Shown here piece after piece: positions 1 to 8,123 of a stretch of 10,558 bases of DNA. The stretch lies in NCBI GenBank assembly GCA_030674155.1, contig CM060325.1, positions 54,812,061 to 54,822,618 on the forward strand, read 5' to 3'. The first letter of the stretch is position 1; every line of letters starts with the position of its first letter. Made by a program: the position numbers and the translations under genes. Source of the DNA: Stramonita haemastoma (taxonomy: Eukaryota > Mollusca > Gastropoda > Neogastropoda > Muricidae). A model generated the notes under the pieces. It searched no databases and was not told where the DNA came from. It worked only from the letters and a program-made list of their open reading frames with translations.

Positions 1-46
1 GGAGAGCGAGAGCGAGAGCGAGAGCGAGCGAGCGAGCGAGCGAGCG

Positions 47-143
<97 letters not shown>
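1..143. repeat. GAGC/GA microsatellite
   Basis: Bases 1-50 are built from GAGC and GAGAGC units and pass directly into an almost pure (GA)n tract to about 143, with two slips (a doubled A near 83 and a doubled G near 113). The + strand is nearly all purine. The array is cut by the window edge, so its full length is unknown. No coding signal. Confidence 0.95.
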
Positions 144-145
<2 letters not shown>

Positions 146-470
146 AAAACGAAAGAAAGAAAAGTAAGAGAGGAGAAAACAAGAAAAAAAGAAGCAAAGA
201 AAGAAAGTAAGAAAAAAAGAAATAAGACAGAAAAAGGGGGAAAAAGAAAGAAAAGGGACAGAAAAAGAACAGAAAAAAATTTTAAAAGCAGAAAAAGAAA
301 GAAAAAACGAAAAAGAAAGGAAATGTGGAGTGAGAAAAGAAAGAAAGAAAAAAAGAAGACGAAAACCCTATGCAATAGTTAAAGAAACAAACAAACAAAA
401 ACAGAGAGAGAGAGAGTCTTACACACACAAAAGAAGAAAAACAACAACAAACAAACAAAATCACAGTCTT
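144..470. other. Purine-rich (A/G) low-complexity DNA, no gene
   Basis: This stretch is dominated by A and G on the + strand, with GAAA, AAGA and GAAAAA words, then AAAC/CAAA words and a short (GA)n at 402-415. The short open frames here have only the lysine/arginine-rich composition expected of such DNA. I see no gene, splice-like structure or RNA. Confidence 0.8.
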
Positions 471-960
471 CATCACCTACCTGAGGTCTGCTCCATATTT
501 GGCCAAACTGCACTCTCCCCCAACAGAATCCGATCAAACTACTTTTCAATTTTTTTTGGTCTCTGTCTTCGTTCTTTATATCTTGCCTTTTCCTGTCTTC
601 CTTTCTAGTCCCTTTCTGTCTTTTCTTGTCTTTTCCTCTCTTTATTCACATTATTTTCTTCCAAATTATAGTTTTATCGGCAACAAACTTATTTCAAACA
701 TTTTTTCCCTAGACTTTTATGAATCAAATGCCTTTACTAGAATAAAAGAAAAGAATGACACAGACAGATCACAGCTAGTGTCTTCTCTCTCTCTCTGGAG
801 ATAAAATATATACACTGTCTTATCAACTGGACATCATTAATTTATCCTGTACACACACTCACAGAGCTAGATAGAGGGACAGCCTATGACCCTCTATGAT
901 TTAGAGCTGTGGACTTAAACTTGTAATACGTCCACTAGTCCGATTTTTTTTCTGGAGAGT
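471..960. other. Pyrimidine-rich intergenic DNA, no gene
   Basis: Around 540-720 the + strand turns strongly pyrimidine-rich (TTTTC, CTTTC, TGTCTT words), the mirror image of the purine bias before it. The rest, 720-960, is mixed-composition sequence with a short CT run at 781-798. The open frame at 499-804 encodes only F/L/S-rich low-complexity sequence with no recognisable domain, so I do not call it a gene. Confidence 0.7.
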
Positions 961-1078
961 GGGGGGGGGGATGTTGGGGGTGGTGTTGCTGGGGGAGGAG
1001 GGAGGGGAGGGGGAGAATGGACAGAGAGAGGGGAGAGGTTTGGGGGGAAAATTGTGAAGAGAATGAAGGTGTGGTTGT

Positions 1079-1112
<34 letters not shown>

Positions 1113-1248
1113 TGTGCGTGCGTGCGTGCGTGCGTTCGTGCGTGCGTGTGTGTGTATGTATGTGTGTGTGTGTTGGGAGGGGATTGTTGGTAAGAGAGAA
1201 GGAGGGAATGAATGTCTGGAATAGTAGATAGGTGGTAGTGGTGATGGC

Positions 1249-1306
<58 letters not shown>

Positions 1307-1340
1307 GCGTGTGTGCGTGTGTGTAGTGTGTGTGTGTGCA
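961..1340. repeat. G-rich block and GT/GTGC microsatellites
   Basis: A G-run at 961-970 and G/A-rich sequence to about 1060 precede a (GT)n tract at 1078-1173, which is interrupted by a (GTGC)n block around 1116-1148. A second (GT)n tract follows at 1250-1339 with a few GC interruptions. The opposite-strand frame is a Thr-His repeat, the expected translation of (AC)n. The alternating purine/pyrimidine pattern favours slippage and Z-DNA. Confidence 0.95.
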
Positions 1341-1433
1341 TGAATGATTATATGTATCGATGTGATTGCGTGTGTATATATGTTTGTATGTTTGTATTTA
1401 TGTATGTATAAATGTATGCATATATGTCACATT
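1341..1433. repeat. Degenerate TATG/TGTA repeat
   Basis: Loose TGTA, TATG and TTTG tetranucleotides bridge the GT array and the GGAT array. They are too degenerate to give a clean copy number. Confidence 0.7.
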
Positions 1434-1506
1434 GGATGGATGGATGGATGGATGGATGGATGGATGGATGGATGGATGGATGGATGGATGCACGGATGGA
1501 TGGATG
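1434..1506. repeat. (GGAT)n tetranucleotide array
   Basis: About 14 uninterrupted GGAT units run from 1434 to 1490. After a CAC interruption about three more units follow to 1506. Two + strand frames read this as a WMDG/GWMD repeat, an artefact of the four-base period. GTATCTAT words and a GTGC/CGCG block (about 1535-1580) continue the compound repeat. Confidence 0.95.
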
Positions 1507-1580
1507 TATCTATGTATCTATGTATCTATGTTTGTATGTGCGTGCGTGCGCGCGCGCGTGTGTGCGTGCGTGCGTTCGTG
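1507..1580. repeat. TATC then GTGC/GCGC compound repeat
   Basis: Three to four TATCTATG words (1507-1530) lead into GTGC units and a CGCGCGCG core near 1546-1560, then GTGTGCGTGC. This tract is strictly alternating purine/pyrimidine over about 40 bases. Bases 1581-1730 that follow are unique-looking, A/T-rich and carry no gene I can recognise. Confidence 0.85.
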
Positions 1581-1730
1581 TGTAGCAACAGAAGCTGGAA
1601 CAGCATTTTGGTAATAGGAGTATGCCTCCACAAAGGCAAGGAAATGAGGCTTTATGTGTTTCATTTTCTTCGGGAGGGATTTGATTAGTAAATACCGGAT
1701 TTTTTTTTTATTAGTTAGTTGTTTTTTGAG

Positions 1731-2009
1731 ACGACGGGATGGCTCAGTGGTCAGAGCAATCACTTTCCCTCAGCCAAGGTTAAGCAGCGTCGAGCGTGGT
1801 TACCAAGTGGATGGGTGACCGTTGGGGCGCCTTGGCTTCACTACAGTCCCTCAATTAAATGGGTACCTGCCCTCTTTAGGGTCAGAGAAGGTAAAGCAGC
1901 GAAGGAGAGGAGATAGGCGCCGCCTTCAATATGCTGGCACCTAGAGAAGCTGAGGTCTTTGATGCCTCGCTCCTCTACGACCACACAGGTTATGGGACAC
2001 CTTTACCTT
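1731..2009 (+). mobile_element. tRNA/5S rRNA chimeric SINE, copy 1
   Basis: A non-autonomous, pol III-type retroposon of about 280 bp. The head at 1738-1770 resembles the 5' half of a tRNA, with a box-A match TGGCTCAGTGG. It is followed at 1776-1824 by a segment very like the internal control region of 5S rRNA: AAGGTTAAGCAG, then TGGTTA, then TGGATGGGTGACCG. The body contains a second 5S box-A-like word at 1888-1901 and a conserved block to 1990. The tail is ACCTTTACCTT. A second copy lies inverted at 10157-10443, and over the last 150 bp the two are roughly 93% alike by eye. Copy 1 lacks a block of about 19 bp near 1853 that copy 2 has. The flanks both hold TTAGTT..TTTTTTG-like sequence (about 1711-1729 and 2013-2028), a weak target-site-duplication candidate. 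It encodes no protein. Confidence 0.85.
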
Positions 2010-2045
2010 GTTTTAGTTAATTTTTTGTGTGTGAAGTATGTTTAT

Positions 2046-2545
2046 GGGAGCGGAGTAGCCTTGTGGTAAGAACAACGTGCTCGTGACTGACAGTACATGA
2101 AGTCACAGGTTCCAATCTGTTGCTGATATTTTCGTTCAAGGCGATTTTCCCCCTCAAGTTAACTCTGGTACATACTCATCTCCCCTTTGTAAAACCTTCA
2201 GATGACATATACACCGAGGTCTCGTATGCGAACGCATGCAGAACATCTAGAACACACATCAGAACCTCATCCACCTTTCGCAGAAGAGTAAGCCAGTTCT
2301 GGCTGTTGCTGTGGATAACACGAACATACCCAGCATGCATCCTGGTACTGAAGATCGATGAGCTCTACCAGGTTAAATCTACCTGGGACACATCATCCAA
2401 GACATCTAGTGCAGTGCTCTTACAACTACTCCAGAAATCAAACGCTTACATATCCCCGAATTCGGAATGCAGCTACCTTCATGGTTGGCAAAAATGGTCG
2501 CATACACAAAATGTCACTAGAGGTGAACCTCAGACGTCTAGCCGA
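2046..2545 (+). mobile_element. tRNA-headed SINE (diverged)
   Basis: The head looks like a tRNA: box A TAGCCTTGTGGTAAG (2055-2069) and box B GGTTCCAATCT (2108-2118), with tRNA-like CTCGTGACTGA between them. The body continues without coding potential. A 3' module at 2452-2493 (ATCCCCGAA.TCGGAATG, then ACCTTCATGG.GG.AAAA) recurs on the opposite strand at 7266-7308, so this part is a dispersed repeat. The sequence after it (AAAATGGTCGCATACAC) resembles a 3' module I recall from gastropod SINEs; that is from memory. The 3' limit is a guess; the element ends before the AC array at 2624. The open frames at 2120-2581 and 2358-2822 are incidental. Confidence 0.6.
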
Positions 2546-2623
2546 GGAACGGGAAAAAATGAGAAAAAATTCTTACATTAATGTGTTGATTGTGGTAACA
2601 TCCACAACACACACACATACCAC

Positions 2624-2705
<82 letters not shown>

Positions 2706-2738
2706 ACCACCACCACCACCACCACCACCACCACCACC

Positions 2739-2813
<75 letters not shown>

Positions 2814-2819
2814 TCTCTG
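2624..2819. repeat. Compound microsatellite (AC)n-(CCA)n-(CT)n
   Basis: Three pure arrays abut without spacer: (AC)n at 2624-2704, (CCA)n at 2704-2739 (12 units) and (CT)n at 2741-2819 with one CC slip. The frames through it are Thr-His, poly-Thr and Ser-Leu on the + strand, and Arg-Glu, poly-Val/Trp and Cys-Val on the other. None is a gene. Confidence 0.97.
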
Positions 2820-3170
2820 TAACCTTTAAAGTACCAAGAGGACACCAGGTTCGAACCGAAATCTGCCAACAAGACTCCATAACCTATCCAAGTTTATCAG
2901 TTTCCGCACGCCAAGAACCCCCGAGCTGTCAATCAAAGTCTTATACCACGTAATTCAACCAATCGGCGCAGTACGTACGTAATACATCACCCCCATCCCC
3001 AATCCTCCCCCGTCTTCTTATCTTGTCTTCATGTGTACATCGTGGGGGACGGCAAATAAACTGAGAGGTGTTGTTGATCTTGGAGTGTACTATGAAGACT
3101 GAGTCTTGTTATCGTCTCTCTGTGTGAAGGAATGCGGTGACAGATGTAAGCAGGAAAATATAGGGAGAAC
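2820..3170. other. Unclassified low-copy-looking segment, no clear gene
   Basis: About 350 bp of ordinary composition between microsatellites. Visible items are a tRNA box-B-like GGTTCGAACC (2849-2858), CCAAT in CAACCAATCGG (about 2957-2967), ACGTACGTA (about 2973-2981), a C-rich stretch (2990-3015), an AATAAA with GT-rich sequence behind it (3055-3090), and a 13-base palindrome AAGACTGAGTCTT (3095-3107). It could be an old LTR or SINE remnant, or an unrelated intergenic spacer. I cannot assign it. Confidence 0.4.
3055..3060 (+). promoter_or_regulatory. Candidate poly(A) signal AATAAA
   Basis: A canonical AATAAA is followed within 10-30 bases by the GT-rich GGTGTTGTTGATCTTGGAGTGT, the usual layout of a metazoan cleavage/polyadenylation site. 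No exon is visible upstream, so it may belong to a decayed retroelement LTR or be a chance match in A/T-containing DNA. Confidence 0.25.
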
Positions 3171-3285
3171 AAAGGAGAGGGAGATGGGGAGAGGGATGGA
3201 GAGAGAGAGAGGGGGGGAGAGAGGGGAGGAGAGAGAGAGAGGGGGGGAGAGAGGGGAGGAGAGAGAGAGAGAGAGAGGGGGAGGG

Positions 3286-3378
<93 letters not shown>

Positions 3379-3408
3379 ATTAATTAATTAATTAATTAAT
3401 TAATTAAT
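3171..3408. repeat. GA minisatellite, (GACA)n and (AATT)n compound array
   Basis: From 3171 the + strand is G/A only. A unit of about 36 bp (GA run, seven Gs, GAGAGAGGGGAGGA) is repeated at about 3203-3238 and 3239-3274, then pure (GA)n runs to 3328. It changes to (GACA)n at 3329-3378 (about 12 units) and to (AATT)n at 3378-3408. Translations are Arg-Glu and Asp-Arg-Gln-Thr repeats, so it is not coding. Confidence 0.95.
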
Positions 3409-3447
3409 AATATTTATTTTTTAAGGGTTATAGATAAGCATTTACAA

Positions 3448-3454
3448 GAGAGAG

Positions 3455-3547
<93 letters not shown>

Positions 3548-3549
3548 CC

Positions 3550-3591
<42 letters not shown>

Positions 3592-3592
3592 G
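3448..3592. repeat. Second (GA)n-(GACA)n compound array
   Basis: (GA)n at 3448-3546 with one slip each near 3470 and 3540 is followed by (GACA)n at 3547-3592. The order and junction are the same as in the preceding array, separated by (AATT)n and about 40 bp of unique DNA. Degenerate GACAGAGA words continue to about 3652. Confidence 0.95.
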
Positions 3593-4212
3593 ATAGAGAC
3601 AGATATAGAGACAGAGACAGAGAGACAAAGAGAGAGAGACAGAGACAGAGACCTAGAAATGGAAGGAGTGTGTAGACAGTGGTCGTATGAGAGTAAGATG
3701 AGGTAAAACTGACATAACGAAAATTCCAGACGTTGTAAAAGATAAAAGAGAATCGTAATCCAGGAATTAAGTAAGAAATAATTATCATCTTTCTGATTCG
3801 TAGGTCCAGAACAGACGACCTTACTCTGTGTGGTAACAGTTATGTATTTCTGATGAGAGGCTAAACCGTGATGACGTGTGTAACACGCAAGTACACGTAA
3901 GAGAACCCACGGCAACGAGAGATAATTATGTGATTGGCAACAGTGATGTGATCAAAGTACCCCTCATTTATTTATTTATTTATTCTTTTATATCGAGGAT
4001 AATGGAATAAGCACTCGTGTGCTTTTTTTACATCCAGTACCCGTGTGTATGCTGTTTTGTAAATCTTGTCATCTGTTCCCACCGGCACACAATGGCCTAC
4101 TCTTACAAAAAGCGAAACATGATTTAACGTGTGCGCAAGATGTTCTGCGTGCGTGCAAAACAACATAGAACAACACAATGCAAATCGAGTGATAATGCTA
4201 TGTAATATGATA
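3593..4212. other. Unique-looking intergenic DNA, no gene
   Basis: After GACAGAGA debris to 3652, the sequence to 4212 has normal complexity. It contains an (ATTT)n tract at 3966-3984. No open frame carries a recognisable motif: the minus-strand frame 3972-4259 has mixed composition but no domain I know and no good splice context. I see no tRNA or other RNA gene here. Confidence 0.6.
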
Positions 4213-4234
4213 AATACAATACAATACAATACAA
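4213..4234. repeat. (TACAA)n array, short
   Basis: Four TACAA units, the first of a series of TACNN pentanucleotide arrays reaching to 5458. Followed by about 100 bp of unique DNA. Confidence 0.9.
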
Positions 4235-4335
4235 GACAGTACTTCGCTTTCACTTTCACCTATCCCGTAATCTACTAGAACGTTGGGCACCCCTGAAGAT
4301 ATTGCAACCAGCTTCCTCATCTCCCCGCGGTTCTC

Positions 4336-4378
4336 AATACAATACAATACAATACAATACAATACAATACAATACAAT
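4336..4378. repeat. (TACAA)n array
   Basis: About eight to nine TACAA units, ending in degenerate TGCAGCACGATGCAATG words that are one or two substitutions from the unit. Confidence 0.95.
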
Positions 4379-4458
4379 GCAGCACGATGCAATGTAATAC
4401 AATGCTAAACGATTCGATTGGACGAGACAGGATACGACACCAACACACAGAAACAACA

Positions 4459-4525
4459 CCCTACCCTACCCTACCCTACCCTACCCTACCCTACCCTACC
4501 CTACCCTACCCTACCCTACCCTACC
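4459..4525. repeat. (TACCC)n array, GGGTA on the minus strand
   Basis: About 13 perfect units of TACCC. The minus strand reads (GGGTA)n, with regularly spaced runs of three G, so it fits the usual G-quadruplex pattern many times over. It is not the metazoan telomere repeat TTAGGG. Confidence 0.95.
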
Positions 4526-4536
4526 ATTCCATATCA

Positions 4537-4628
4537 ATACCATACCATACCATACCATACCATACCATACCATACCATACCATACCATACCATACCATAC
4601 CATACCATACCATACTATACCATACCAT
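4537..4628. repeat. (TACCA)n array
   Basis: About 18 TACCA units with one T substitution near 4615. Separated from the TACCC array by only 11 bases (ATTCCATATCA), themselves close to the unit. The + strand frame reads as a YHTIP repeat and is not a gene. Confidence 0.95.
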
Positions 4629-4675
4629 GAACAGAACAGACAGAACATTCTTTAAAAAGAATAAAAGAGCATACC

Positions 4676-4812
4676 ACACTACACTACACTACACTACAAC
4701 TACACCACACCACACCACACACACTACACTACACTACACTACACTACACTACACTACACTACACTACACTACACTACACTACACTACACTACACTACACT
4801 ACACTACACTAC
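4676..4812. repeat. (TACAC)n array
   Basis: TACAC units at 4676-4697, a variant block with ACCAC units at 4700-4722, then about 17 near-perfect TACAC units to 4812. The + frame reads as HYTTL repeats. Confidence 0.95.
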
Positions 4813-4839
4813 GAAACCAACGTTAAGAGTCCTTTAAAA

Positions 4840-4890
4840 AAGACTTCTCAGCCAAGATTCGAACGCGCTACCTCAGTTGCAGTCAGATAA
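4840..4890 (-). mobile_element. tRNA-like fragment of a SINE
   Basis: Read on the minus strand, 4890 to 4840 gives GCGTTATCTGACTGCAACTG, then GTAGCGCGTTCGAATCTTGG, which is like the anticodon arm and T arm of a tRNA with a box B at 4865-4855. The D-arm/box-A half would lie above 4890, but that DNA is (TTTC)n, so this is a broken SINE head and not a functional tRNA. A body may continue below 4840 but is displaced by the TACAC array. Confidence 0.5.
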
Positions 4891-4894
4891 CGCG

Positions 4895-4960
4895 TTTCTT
4901 TCTTTCTCTCTTTCTTTCTTTCTTTCTTTCTTTCTTTATCTATCTATCTATTTATTTATT
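4895..4960. repeat. (TTTC)n-(TATC)n-(TTTA)n compound array
   Basis: About ten TTTC units with two CTC slips, then three TATC units, then TTTA units. Bases 4961-5078 that follow are unique apart from a C-rich run at 4985-5002. Confidence 0.95.
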
Positions 4961-5078
4961 CCTTTATATCATTCAACATTCTAGCCCCCACCCCCTCCCC
5001 CCTGCTTTACTGATACAGTAGGTGGAGAGTGCCAAAAACACTGCTGATAGATATCTACAACAAAGACAGACAGGAATC

Positions 5079-5160
5079 TGTAATGGGTGGCGCTGCTCTT
5101 AAGGCGACACACTTTTCCCCCGGGGAGATCAGCCTGAATTTCATGCAGAGAAATCTACCT
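5079..5160 (+). mobile_element. 3' module of a molluscan-type SINE
   Basis: GGGTGGCGCTGCTCTTAAGG, then GCGACACAC, then CCCCCGGGGAGATCAGCCTG and AATTTCATGCAGAGAAATCT. I recognise this as the conserved 3' region of a SINE very common in molluscan genomes (consensus from memory: GGGTGGCGCTG, a GCGACGCGC-like word, a CCC/GGG hairpin and GCCCGAATTTC). The hairpin here is TCCCCCGGGGA. No tRNA head in the same orientation is visible upstream, so the copy is truncated or the head is too diverged. About 20 bp after it the TACAA-type array begins, in the position of a SINE tail. Confidence 0.6.
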
Positions 5161-5177
5161 TAACGGAAAGTGGTGTA

Positions 5178-5458
5178 CACTACAATACAATACTGCACGA
5201 TGCAATACAATACGATACGATACAAAACAATTCGATACGATACGATACAATACGATTCGATACAATACAACACAATGCGACACAATACAATACAATACAA
5301 TACCATACCCATACGATATGATACGACAATTTCGATACAATACAATCGATATGTAAATACAATACAAGCAAACGATACAATACAACACAATATGATACGA
5401 TACAAAACAATACGATAAACACATACAAAATAATACAACACAAAACACAATACAATAA
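5178..5458. repeat. Degenerate TACAA/TACGA array, running into the gap
   Basis: More than 50 imperfect five-base units, mostly TACAA and TACGA with occasional GCACGA, TACCA and TTCGA variants. The array is interrupted by the N gap, so its true length is unknown. The long minus-strand frames (YCIVLYCIV repeats) are artefacts. Confidence 0.93.
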
Positions 5459-5558
5459 NNNNNNNNNNNNNNNNNNNNNNNNNNNNNNNNNNNNNNNNNN
5501 NNNNNNNNNNNNNNNNNNNNNNNNNNNNNNNNNNNNNNNNNNNNNNNNNNNNNNNNNN
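5459..5558. other. Assembly gap, exactly 100 N
   Basis: A run of exactly 100 N, the usual placeholder for a scaffold gap of unknown size. Features on its two sides need not be adjacent in the real chromosome. Confidence 0.97.
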
Positions 5559-7265
<1,707 letters not shown>

Positions 7266-7308
7266 TTTTACCCACCATGAAGGTCGCAAACATTCCGACT
7301 TCGGGGAT
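7266..7308 (-). mobile_element. SINE 3'-module fragment, partner of 2452-2493
   Basis: Read on the minus strand it gives ATCCCCGAAGTCGGAATG, six variable bases, then ACCTTCATGGTGGGTAAAA. The copy at 2452-2493 differs at about eight positions including one indel. Similarity fades below 7266, so this is a fragment or the rest has diverged. Confidence 0.65.
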
Positions 7309-7367
7309 GGTTACTAAACACGGTGCACGTGTGCATGTGGAGGTGTTGGGGTATTTTTTTTGGAAGC

Positions 7368-7389
7368 GGGGGGGGGGGGGGGGGGGGGG
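7368..7389. repeat. G22 homopolymer
   Basis: 22 consecutive G on the + strand shortly after a T8 run. Such runs are hard to sequence and their length is unreliable. Short T runs recur nearby (7405-7411, 7454-7461). Confidence 0.9.
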
Positions 7390-7608
7390 AGATAAGAAGG
7401 GTTTTTTTGTCAACCATCCAACTGGCACGAATAGGCTCCGAAAAATAGAGCAGGTTTTTTTACGTGTGTGTGTGTACGGTGCTCTGTGTGCGTTTGTAGT
7501 TGGGACTTCAGGTGTTTTGCCTTCTTGGTCCATTCTCCTGTCTTTTTTCCCCCATAAAGACTTAAAATTTTAAATAATTTTTTCCCATGCCGAAGTCGAA
7601 TGCATTGG

Positions 7609-7793
7609 GTCTGACTTGAATCTTACAATCTTACTTACTCACTTACCAACATTCAAAGTGGCAACATTTACAAAAAAAATGAGATGATTAAGCTAGTCTG
7701 AAATCTTACAATCTTACTCACTTACCAACATTTAAAATGGTAACATTAAAAAAATGAGATGATTTAAACTGTCTGGAATCTCACAATCTTACT
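7609..7793. repeat. Short tandem duplication, 75-87 bp unit, 2.3 copies
   Basis: Unit 1 (7609-7695) and unit 2 (7696-7770) both contain GTCTG, AATCTTACAATCTTACT, CACTTACCAACATT and AAAAATGAGATGATT. A partial third unit (7771-7793) repeats GTCTGGAATC and CACAATCTTACT. Unit 1 is longer through an extra TTACTTA-like insertion and a longer A-run. No coding frame and no RNA motif is evident. Confidence 0.9.
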
Positions 7794-8123
7794 GTGGTAA
7801 GAAACTCGCGTAGAGCATGGCAGCAGAGAGTCCTCAGAGGAGAAGCCCCCTTCAAACAAGTGTTTCGGGCCTTTAATCTTCCTTACACTCTAGGAAGGCC
7901 GGCCCACATCCAATTCATGACTCTGGATGTCTCTCTGCTGCCCCTTTATGTATGTGATGAGTTCAAACTCGGATTCGAACCCATGGTCTCTGGATATGCA
8001 CACTTTTTTTTTTTTTTTTTTTGGGGGGGGGGGAGAGAATTAGCCACCTATGGTCACCCATCCAAGTCCTGGATGAGCTTGGCACTGCTCAACCTTCAGT
8101 TAGTTGGGCGAGCACTCTACCAA
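7794..8123 (-). mobile_element. tRNA/5S composite SINE on the minus strand
   Basis: Reading from 8123 downward: a tRNA D-arm-like TTGGTAGAGTGCTCG, then a 5S-like segment AAGGTTGAGCAG...GACTTGGATGGGTGACC (about 8096-8051), then C11-A19 (8033-8004), then a tRNA box B GGTTCGAATCC at 7981-7971, and a body to about 7800. The 5S-like part has the same order as in the SINE at 1731, but this element also has a box B, so it is a related architecture and probably another family. The first 7-10 bases expected of a tRNA head are missing where it meets the LINE tail. The lower limit is uncertain. Confidence 0.65.

Noticed and set aside
1434..1506. CRISPR-like or spacer-repeat structure
   Set aside because: The repeats are four bases with no spacers. 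All arrays in the window are simple microsatellites, and the genome is metazoan.
1344..1688. Frame with repeated WMDG, resembling a repetitive secreted protein
   Set aside because: A four-base repeat (GGAT)n gives a four-residue pattern in every frame; there is no signal peptide or splice context that persists outside the array.
1731..1830. Functional 5S rRNA or tRNA gene
   Set aside because: Only the internal control region of 5S is similar and only half a tRNA is present. There is no acceptor-stem pairing or T-run terminator, and a second copy shares long non-RNA body and tail, so it is a SINE.
2120..2581. 153-residue open frame with ordinary composition
   Set aside because: It overlaps a tRNA-headed SINE body, has no recognisable domain, and part of its DNA recurs inverted at 7266-7308 as a repeat.
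2820..3122. Solo LTR with CCAAT, AATAAA and TCTCTCTGT direct repeats at its ends
   Set aside because: The left direct repeat is part of the (CT)n array, the ends are not TG...CA, and no primer-binding site or polypurine tract is visible. Kept only as an unclassified segment.
4459..4525. Interstitial telomere
   Set aside because: The unit is TACCC/GGGTA, five bases; molluscan telomeres are TTAGGG. No six-base CCCTAA units are present.
4387..4890. Frame with TLPYP and YHTIP repeats, resembling a proline/tyrosine-rich structural protein
   Set aside because: It is a translation of TACCC, TACCA and TACAC arrays. Five-base units are translated in all frames into five-residue repeats.
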